Part shown: positions 1 to 5,439 of the stretch, one piece after another
Position numbering within the stretch: the first letter of the stretch is position 1
How the letters are laid out: every line of letters begins with the position of its first letter
Assembly: GCA_900319505.1 (NCBI GenBank)
Contig: ONOV01000140.1
Coordinates: 1 to 22,992, forward strand
Reading direction: 5' to 3'
Source: an uncultured Erysipelotrichaceae bacterium
GTDB lineage: Bacteria; Bacillota_I; Bacilli_A; Erysipelotrichales; Erysipelotrichaceae
DNA: 22,992 nt
Notes under the pieces: model-generated
What the model was told of the DNA's origin: nothing
What the model saw: only the letters and a program-made list of their open reading frames with translations
Databases searched by the model: none
Made by a program: the position numbers and the translations under genes

Positions 1-26
1 AAAATCTGCTTCATTTGATATGAAGC
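1..26 (-). terminator. Probable intrinsic terminator of the first minus-strand gene
   Basis: On the minus strand a 7-bp perfect stem (GCTTCAT/ATGAAGC, plus-strand arms 8-14 and 20-26) with a 5-nt loop is followed by AGATTTT at the window edge. It lies 12 bases after the stop of the gene at 39-848. The U-tract is short and cut by the window edge, so this is a moderate call. Confidence 0.55.
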
Positions 27-38
27 AAATAGACTGAT

Positions 39-848
39 TCAGCTCAGCTGGGAGCTCTGGCTGCCCATATCGCTTAAAATAAGCTGAAAATAATTATCTA
101 TAATGAAGTATTCATCCGGATCGCTCATGTCCGCAATAAATTCGGCAAAATGCTGATCAATTACGAATCTGTTCTGATGGTCAAACAGATTATGCCAGCC
201 CTGATCACCGGTTTCATAGTCGTCGAACAGATATTTGGCATCATTGTAATCGCGGCAGATCCAGAACTCCCGGCGGTCTGTTTCTTCATTGTCCATTGCT
301 TCAATATAGAAATCTGCACCGAGATTCCAGCGAATATAGTTATGAAAAGAATCATTCTTTTCCACCATTGGTGCATTGCAGCAGCCAAAAAGATCAAGAC
401 ATCTGATATTAGTTAAATGATAGTCATCTGACTGGGTTTCTTCTGTTTCTTCTTCACTCAGCTGTTCATAGTGATTCGGGCGTATTTCCTGAAAAATATC
501 ATAAAGCTGAACACTGTTCATTGTCAGGATCATATCAATATCTTTATAATCAGCTTTTCGTTTGCCGACATGATCCATATAGCTTGCAATCGGTCTGCTG
601 TTTTCATCCGCTGATGTCAGAATCACATGTATTGATCCATCCATGTGAATCAGACAGATGGCAAAGCGCTGAAATGGATAGATATGATCTTTGCCATTTT
701 TTTCAAAGTCCTGATATACCCTGCTCATAAGATCATTGAGGATGCCGATCGGGTCTGGTGATTCAATTGTGTCGAATTCTGCGCCTGTGTGGAAAATGGT
801 TCGTCCGCCCAGTACGCCGCAGTCCTGGTAATATATTTTTTTTCTCAT
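39..848 (-). CDS. Hypothetical cytosolic protein, 269 aa
   Basis: I do not recognise this family. The frame is open up to 923, but I chose the ATG at 848 (MRKKIYYQDC...) because AGAGAGGT lies 8 bases upstream and a TATAAT box lies at 873-878, inside the longer version. The product is acidic and rich in Asp, Tyr and Phe, with an acidic run near the middle (EEETEETQSDD). It has no signal peptide and no membrane segment. Cysteines are scattered and include a CC pair. It sits downstream of another small unknown gene on the same strand, but with its own -10 box. No function is inferred. Confidence 0.7.
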   Translation of the reverse strand: MRKKIYYQDCGVLGGRTIFHTGAEFDTIESPDPIGILNDLMSRVYQDFEKNGKDHIYPFQRFAICLIHMDGSIHVILTSADENSRPIASYMDHVGKRKADYKDIDMILTMNSVQLYDIFQEIRPNHYEQLSEEETEETQSDDYHLTNIRCLDLFGCCNAPMVEKNDSFHNYIRWNLGADFYIEAMDNEETDRREFWICRDYNDAKYLFDDYETGDQGWHNLFDHQNRFVIDQHFAEFIADMSDPDEYFIIDNYFQLILSDMGSQSSQLS

Positions 849-872
849 AGCGCAGACCTCTCTTCTAGCTAC

Positions 873-878
873 ATTATA
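873..878 (-). promoter_or_regulatory. -10 box for the 269-aa hypothetical gene
   Basis: The minus strand reads TATAAT, a perfect -10 hexamer, 24 bases upstream of the chosen ATG. No good -35 is visible at 16-18 bases, so the promoter call rests on the -10 alone. Confidence 0.4.
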
Positions 879-926
879 TATGGTAAAGATTGAAAATGCG
901 GGAGGTAGGGGTACCTTCCGCATCAG

Positions 927-1163
927 TTACTTCTTTTTCGCAAATGTTTCTTTTACCAGCCGAAGTGTTTCCATATCATTCTCAGTCAGGGTCAGGGAGC
1001 AGTCCTGCTGGGAACCATCCGGATGGGTAAAGAGAATCTGTACTTTCGTGCCCGCCTGCATGCTTTGCTGCCCGGGTCCTTTGAACCAGGCGGCAAGATC
1101 GCCATGATCTGCTTTGAGAAGAGGCAGACGGTTTTTCAGATTGGTCAGCTGTTTGGGATTCAT
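927..1163 (-). CDS. Small hypothetical protein, 78 aa
   Basis: This 78-aa protein starts MNPKQLTNLK. It is preceded by an excellent ribosome binding site (AGGAGG, 7 bases before the ATG on the minus strand) and a promoter-like pair at 1190-1219, which make it very likely real despite its size. It is basic at the N-terminus and ends in FAKKK. There is no signal peptide, membrane segment or Cys cluster. The pattern of a basic N-terminal half, a turn (FTHPDGSQ) and a C-terminal helix suggests a small folded cytosolic protein. I cannot assign a family. It may be a paired gene with the 269-aa protein 78 bases downstream. Confidence 0.75.
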   Translation of the reverse strand: MNPKQLTNLKNRLPLLKADHGDLAAWFKGPGQQSMQAGTKVQILFTHPDGSQQDCSLTLTENDMETLRLVKETFAKKK

Positions 1164-1189
1164 GATGATACCTCCTTTTGTTCTGCTTC

Positions 1190-1219
1190 AGTATAGAAAG
1201 AAGGAAACAGAAAAGTGAA
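1190..1219 (-). promoter_or_regulatory. Candidate promoter for the 78-aa gene
   Basis: The minus strand shows TTCACT (4/6 to TTGACA), an 18-bp spacer and TATACT (5/6 to TATAAT). The predicted start lies roughly 20 bases before the ATG, leaving room for the AGGAGG site. Confidence 0.4.
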
Positions 1220-1260
1220 GGTCAGAATGAAGGATCTGTAAATCAAAAATACGGAATGCC

Positions 1261-2034
1261 TTATCTGTCGCTGCTTAACATCTGGTGTGTGCGGCGTGAC
1301 AGTTCTTCTACGATATAGACCGCCGGTACCTGGGAGGTCAGATTGGAATCATGAAACATCGTAATGGGAATGTTATAGGAGATGGAAACATCCGCGATAT
1401 TTGCCAGCATGGATTCTGCATCGTCTGTGATGGCAATGATTTTCAAAGAACGGGAATGAGGACGCTGCAGGAAATGGATGATATGCGGATTTTCTCCGGT
1501 TACTGACAGAGCTGTAATGCACGTATTTTCCGGCAGGGAGGAAAAGAAAAATTCCGGGGCATAATTGCGTACATCTTCCACCCGTGAGGCATAGCGGCAC
1601 TGATAGGAGAAATACATGGCCGCATAGTCGCAGACAATATTGCTTGATCCGTCTCCCAGGAAAATAATCTGGGAACAGCGTGCCAGCAGTTCTGCCGCTT
1701 TATTCAAAGAGTCATCAAATGATGGATCATTCAGCGTACGGGAAAAGAAATAGGAAAGATTATGACTGCCGGAACCGTATTCTCTGAGATCCGCATCCGG
1801 CTGGCAGGCAAGTTCTTCTTCCAGGCACAGTTTGAATTCCGGGAATGTGCGGCAGCCGTACTTGCGGCAAAGCCGCAGGATGGTAGCAGTGCTTGTATTT
1901 GTCAAAGCAGCGAGCGTATGAACTGATATGGATGGGATGTCCCTTGCATGGGCAAGGATATAGCGGTAGACATGCAGCTCTGCATCGCTGAGATGAGGGA
2001 TTTCCCTCAGTATTTCATTAGATCCATTACTCAT
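1261..2034 (-). CDS. RpiR-family transcriptional regulator (HTH + SIS domain), 257 aa
   Basis: The order is that of the RpiR/MurR family: an N-terminal helix-turn-helix (about residues 15-75, with the typical run LAALTNTSTATILRLCRKYG) and a C-terminal SIS sugar-phosphate-binding domain (about 105-245, with IIFLGDGSSN and the later ALSVTGENPHI segment). Members sense a phosphosugar and control sugar or amino-sugar catabolism. Length fits the family (usually 250-290 aa). The start is the only N-terminal Met, but it has no Shine-Dalgarno and a TATAAT lies just 10 bases upstream, so the transcript may be leaderless or nearly so. No sugar gene lies beside it, so the target is unknown. It is divergent from the VanY-like gene and could control it. 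Confidence 0.85.
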   Translation of the reverse strand: MSNGSNEILREIPHLSDAELHVYRYILAHARDIPSISVHTLAALTNTSTATILRLCRKYGCRTFPEFKLCLEEELACQPDADLREYGSGSHNLSYFFSRTLNDPSFDDSLNKAAELLARCSQIIFLGDGSSNIVCDYAAMYFSYQCRYASRVEDVRNYAPEFFFSSLPENTCITALSVTGENPHIIHFLQRPHSRSLKIIAITDDAESMLANIADVSISYNIPITMFHDSNLTSQVPAVYIVEELSRRTHQMLSSDR

Positions 2035-2044
2035 ATGTAAAAGA

Positions 2045-2050
2045 ATTATA
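2045..2050 (-). promoter_or_regulatory. -10 box of the rpiR-type gene
   Basis: The minus strand has TATAAT ending 10 bases before the ATG at 2034. The -35 region is poor, so activation or weak expression is possible. If this box is used, the mRNA leader would be only about 0-4 nt. Confidence 0.45.
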
Positions 2051-2197
2051 GCATCTGCAGGCCACTTGACGCATGTGCGGCAGGGGAAAAGAAAACGATA
2101 GGAAATATGGATGAAGCAGGTTAATGCGGGCAGCCCTGTTACCCGGGAAAAGCTGAAGCCTGCCTGGGGTGAAGAGCCGCTTTGCGCTTTTCTGTAG

Positions 2198-2203
2198 TAT
2201 AAT
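2198..2203 (+). promoter_or_regulatory. -10 box abutting the VanY-like start codon
   Basis: A perfect TATAAT ends 6 bases before the ATG at 2210. Transcription from it would start at or within a base or two of the A of the start codon, giving a leaderless mRNA, which agrees with the lack of any Shine-Dalgarno here. There is no convincing -35 in the region upstream. Confidence 0.5.
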
Positions 2204-2209
2204 TTCGCT

Positions 2210-3052
2210 ATGAGACGTGCTGAGAAGAAGTTCTATCACAAGCTTTATGCGGTTATTATCCTGTGTGCTGCCATTGTCGGATGCCTTATTTATCTGACGG
2301 TGACCGGCGGAATGGATAAGATTACGGAAATAGCCCGCAATAAGGGAAAAGAGAATAATACGACAGCAGCTGTGACACCTTCCGCGGCTGCTGAAGAAAC
2401 TGCATCAGTAACGGCAGAACCTTCTGCCGTACCAGCGGTACAGCCCACAGAGACACCTTCTGCTGCGCCTTCCAGTACACCGGATACAGTCAGTGATGAT
2501 TCACTGCTGCGGATCGTCAATCACAGTCAGCCGCTGTCTCCGGACTATGTGCCGGCTGATCTGCGTACGGTCAATGTCAATTCACTGCGGGAAGAACAGC
2601 TGCGCAGTGTAGCTGCCGCATCTCTGGAACAGATGTTTGCGGCGGCCCAGGCGGATGGCGTACAGCTGACGCTTGTCAGCGCATACCGTTCCTATGAATA
2701 TGAACAGAGCCTGTACAGCTATTACACAGAACAGTTTGGACAGGCATATGCCGATACGATCGATGATCAGCCCGGCTACAGTGAACATCAGCTTGGCCTG
2801 GCCGTGGATATTGATGAAACAGGCGATGAAGCGTGTACGCTGGATGCGTGCTTTGACAGCACATCAGCGTATGCCTGGCTTGATGCTCATGCGGCAGAAT
2901 ATGGCTGGGTGGCCCGCTATCCGGCAGGCACGCAGGATGAAACAGGTATTATCTATTCCCCCTGGGCATACCGTTATGTCGGTGTGGAAACAGCACAGGC
3001 GGTAAAAAACAGCGGACAGACCCTGGAAGGATATTTTGGAGGCATGCAATGA
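2210..3052 (+). CDS. Membrane-anchored VanY/LdcB-like protein, probably catalytically inactive
   Basis: The architecture is a basic N-terminus, one membrane segment (about residues 11-31), a low-complexity Ala/Thr/Pro/Ser linker (about 50-100) and an extracellular peptidase-M15B/VanY domain (about 110-275). Active members remove the terminal D-Ala from peptidoglycan stems using Zn held by the SxHxxxxxxD and ExWH motifs. The first motif is present (SEHQLGLAVD, H193 and D200), as is the SAYRSYEYEQ segment. In the second motif the usual EPWH reads SPWA: the catalytic Glu is S250 and the third Zn ligand is A253, confirmed in the codons TCC CCC TGG GCA. I infer a pseudoenzyme, perhaps a wall-binding protein. 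The start is the first Met because it gives a proper anchor, although it has no ribosome binding site. The gene overlaps pyrR by ATGA. Confidence 0.85.
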   Translation: MRRAEKKFYHKLYAVIILCAAIVGCLIYLTVTGGMDKITEIARNKGKENNTTAAVTPSAAAEETASVTAEPSAVPAVQPTETPSAAPSSTPDTVSDDSLLRIVNHSQPLSPDYVPADLRTVNVNSLREEQLRSVAAASLEQMFAAAQADGVQLTLVSAYRSYEYEQSLYSYYTEQFGQAYADTIDDQPGYSEHQLGLAVDIDETGDEACTLDACFDSTSAYAWLDAHAAEYGWVARYPAGTQDETGIIYSPWAYRYVGVETAQAVKNSGQTLEGYFGGMQ

Positions 3053-3582
3053 CTGTAAAAACACAGCTGATGGATGCGGTGACCATGCGCAGATCGCTGG
3101 CCCGTATTACCCATGAAATCATTGAACATAATGACGGGGTGGAGAATATTATTCTGCTTGGCATACAGACAAGAGGCGTACCGATTGCCGAGGTGCTGCA
3201 GGCCAATATTGAAAAGTTTGAAGGACGTAAAGTGCCGGCAGGACAGCTGGATATCACGCTGCACCGGGATGATCTCAACGAAGCTGAAAAAACCGAAAGA
3301 GCGCATGGCTCATTTATTCCATGTGATGTGACTGGAAAAACAGTCATCCTTGTGGATGATGTCATGTTTACCGGCAGAACGGCAAGAGCCGCCATGGAAG
3401 CGGTGATTCAGCTTGGCCGGCCGAAGTATATTCAGCTGGCAGTATTGGTAGACCGAGGACATCGGGAACTGCCGATCCGGCCTGATTATGTCGGCAAGAA
3501 TGTGCCGACATCCATGGAAGAAAATGTGGCAGTTCATATCAAGCCCATTGACAAAGACGACGGCGTCTATATTACGGAGTAA
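3049..3582 (+). CDS. pyrR: PyrR, pyr operon attenuation regulator / uracil phosphoribosyltransferase
   Basis: A PyrR of 177 aa (family about 180). The PRPP-binding loop VILVDDVMFTGRTARAA is intact, and so are the ILLGIQTRGVPIA and LVDRGHRELPIRPDYVGKNVPTS segments typical of the family. PyrR binds pyr mRNA when UMP is high and favours the terminator; many members also make UMP from uracil and PRPP. It has a GGAGG site 7 bases upstream. The ATG overlaps the stop of the VanY-like gene, so it is translated in that transcript and lies upstream of the attenuator at 4137-4216. It therefore does not appear to be under its own attenuation, unlike the common layout where pyrR is the first gene of the attenuated operon. 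Confidence 0.97.
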   Translation: MTVKTQLMDAVTMRRSLARITHEIIEHNDGVENIILLGIQTRGVPIAEVLQANIEKFEGRKVPAGQLDITLHRDDLNEAEKTERAHGSFIPCDVTGKTVILVDDVMFTGRTARAAMEAVIQLGRPKYIQLAVLVDRGHRELPIRPDYVGKNVPTSMEENVAVHIKPIDKDDGVYITE

Positions 3583-3586
3583 AAAC

Positions 3587-4090
3587 ATGGCAGAGAAGCG
3601 TTTTTATCAGATCAGTCAGAAAATACCTTTCCAGACCTATTACAGATACTGCAGTCATGTCGGAAGGGAAGAGCAGTATGCCTCACGGAAAAGAACATTG
3701 ATACTGGCTCTGATTATGTTTGCAGGAGCACTTGTCGGCATCCTGCTGAAAATCAGTTTCATCACGCTGTTCTGTCTGATCATGGGCGTACTGTATCTTG
3801 TCTTCAATGATGTCTTCTTCCGGAAAGCTGTGCGTAAAAGATATAAGGACAATGAAATGCTGAGTACGGGAGAACAGAAGCTCAGTTTCTTCAAAGATTC
3901 CTTCAGCGTGAAATGGGATAAGGAAAAAGGAGAATATCCTTACCATAAGCTTCATAAAGTTGTTGAGGAAAAAGATGCGTTCTATCTGATGGTGAATGAA
4001 AAAGCAGGCCAGATTGTCATGAAGAATGCCTGCAGTGATGAGCTGCAGCACTTTCTGAGAGGTATGGCTGAGGAAACGAAGTACCGTTGA
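3587..4090 (+). CDS. YcxB-like small membrane protein, 167 aa
   Basis: The start at 3587 lies 4 bases after the pyrR stop. The frame is open further upstream inside pyrR, but only the ATG at 3587 gives a sensible N-terminus (MAEKRFYQIS). There are two adjacent hydrophobic segments (about residues 37-53 and 56-72), then a cytosolic C-terminal domain with the pattern SFFKDSFSVKWDKEKGEYPYHKLHKVVEEKDAFYLMV cut here into its two parts (turn plus beta strands). This is the layout of YcxB-like proteins, a family of unknown function. It is probably co-transcribed with pyrR. Its stop codon lies inside the -35 box of the pyr promoter. Confidence 0.75.
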   Translation: MAEKRFYQISQKIPFQTYYRYCSHVGREEQYASRKRTLILALIMFAGALVGILLKISFITLFCLIMGVLYLVFNDVFFRKAVRKRYKDNEMLSTGEQKLSFFKDSFSVKWDKEKGEYPYHKLHKVVEEKDAFYLMVNEKAGQIVMKNACSDELQHFLRGMAEETKYR

Positions 4091-4115
4091 CAAAAGAAGC
4101 GGTTTATAGTTTTAT
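4087..4115 (+). promoter_or_regulatory. Promoter of the pyr operon
   Basis: A perfect TTGACA (4087-4092) is followed after 17 bases by TTTTAT (4/6 to TATAAT). A TATTAA 20 bases away is an alternative. The -35 overlaps the TGA stop of the preceding gene. The predicted start near 4122 gives a leader of about 110 nt that contains the whole attenuator. Confidence 0.65.
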
Positions 4116-4136
4116 TAATAAGGTTCATCTTTAAAG

Positions 4137-4198
4137 CTGATACAGAGAGATCAGAAAGACGAAGCGGATAGTTCAGATTGTCTTTTTCATGTCCTCTG
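4137..4198 (+). promoter_or_regulatory. PyrR-binding hairpin and antiterminator of the pyr leader
   Basis: The PyrR site is a hairpin with stem CTGAT (4137-4141)/ATCAG (4150-4154) and purine-rich loop ACAGAGAG, close to the known PyrR target core CNGNGAGGY with one mismatch. The competing antiterminator pairs AGAAAGAC (4153-4160) with GTCTTTTT (4180-4187) and, outside it, CAGAG (4143-4147) with CTCTG (4194-4198). The outer stem uses the 5' arm of the terminator, so antiterminator and terminator exclude each other. The PyrR hairpin takes away the antiterminator's 5' side. This is the standard logic: UMP-bound PyrR leads to termination. Confidence 0.85.
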
Positions 4199-4216
4199 TA
4201 TGGCAGAGGCTTTTTT
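4193..4216 (+). terminator. Attenuator terminator before pyrC
   Basis: The stem CCTCTG (4193-4198)/CAGAGG (4204-4209) has a 5-nt loop and is followed by C and six T. It lies just before the AGGAGGT ribosome binding site of pyrC and is the regulated terminator of the PyrR system. Confidence 0.88.
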
Positions 4217-4230
4217 CATAAGGAGGTCTT

Positions 4231-5439
4231 ATGGAGAGAAAGGTACATATTTACGCTGATGAGACATTGCAGAGATACGTGGAAAATGCTTTTTCCCATG
4301 ATCCTTCTCTTCATGTTTACAATGATCCGTCTTTAACAATTCTGCCCGGTTTCTGTGATGTGCATGTCCATTTCAGAGAGCCGGGTTTTTCTTATAAAGA
4401 AACAATACGTACCGGTTCTCTGGCGGCGGCCCATGGCGGCTATACAGCTGTCTGTACCATGCCCAATCTGAACCCGGTGCCGGACAGTCTGGAACATCTG
4501 CAGGAAGAGATGAAATGCATTGCGAAAGATGCGGTGATTGATGTCTATCCCTATGGTGCTCTGACCCGCGGTGAAAAGGGAGAAGCCATGGCGGATCTCA
4601 GGGAAATGACACCATACGTCATTGCATTCTCAGATGATGGGCATGGGGTACAGTCTGAAGAAATGATGCGTTCTGTCATGAAAAAAGCTGCTTCCCTGCA
4701 TAAAATTGTAGCGGCACACTGTGAAGTGAATGCTCTGCTTGGGGGCAGCTGTATCCATGATGGTGCCTACGCGCGAGCGCATGGCATGAAGGGAATTTCC
4801 AGTGCATCGGAATATGAAGAAGTCAGAAGAAATATCCGGCTGGCCGAAGAAACAGGATGTTCACTGCATATCTGCCATGTTTCCACAAAAGAATCCGTAC
4901 AGCTTGTGCGGGAAGCAAAGAGAAAGGGTATTGATGTAACCTGTGAAACCGCTCCGCATTATCTGATCTTTACGGAGAATGATCTGCAGGATGAAGGCAG
5001 ATGGAAGATGAATCCGCCGTTAAGAACAGAAGAAGACAGAAAAGCGCTGATCCAGGGCATTCAGGATGGTACGATTGACTGCATTGCGACGGATCATGCC
5101 CCGCACAGCATTGAAGAAAAAAGCAGGGGGCTGAAGGGCTCTGCCATGGGTGTGGCAGGACTTGAAACAGCCTTTCCAATCCTATATACATACCTTGTGA
5201 AGAAAAACATCATCAGTCTCAGAAGACTGATGGAACTGATGGCTTATCATCCAAGATCACGCTTCCATATACCCATGGAAGGATTTGCGGTCTTCAATCT
5301 GAATGAAACCGTTCAGATTCATTCTGAGGACTTCCTGTCAAAAGGAAGAGCCACACCATTTGAAAACATGTCTGTCAATGGTGTCTGTGAAGCAGTATAT
5401 ACGAAAGGAAAAATCGTATGGCAGAAGAAAAAGTATTGA
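4231..5439 (+). CDS. pyrC: Dihydroorotase, PyrC (type I)
   Basis: Dihydroorotase closes N-carbamoyl-aspartate to dihydroorotate, step 3 of UMP synthesis. The metal-site residues of the class I amidohydrolase are visible: HVH at H45 and H47 in DVHVHFREPG, the FSDDGHG segment (D135/D136), H163 in AAHCE, H216 in HICHVS, and D288 in IATDHAPH. It has 402 aa against about 425 for common Bacillota forms; the N-terminal beta-domain strand region is shorter. AGGAGGT lies 4 bases before the ATG. It is the first gene of the attenuated operon and overlaps the next by 22 bases. Confidence 0.97.
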   Translation: MERKVHIYADETLQRYVENAFSHDPSLHVYNDPSLTILPGFCDVHVHFREPGFSYKETIRTGSLAAAHGGYTAVCTMPNLNPVPDSLEHLQEEMKCIAKDAVIDVYPYGALTRGEKGEAMADLREMTPYVIAFSDDGHGVQSEEMMRSVMKKAASLHKIVAAHCEVNALLGGSCIHDGAYARAHGMKGISSASEYEEVRRNIRLAEETGCSLHICHVSTKESVQLVREAKRKGIDVTCETAPHYLIFTENDLQDEGRWKMNPPLRTEEDRKALIQGIQDGTIDCIATDHAPHSIEEKSRGLKGSAMGVAGLETAFPILYTYLVKKNIISLRRLMELMAYHPRSRFHIPMEGFAVFNLNETVQIHSEDFLSKGRATPFENMSVNGVCEAVYTKGKIVWQKKKY

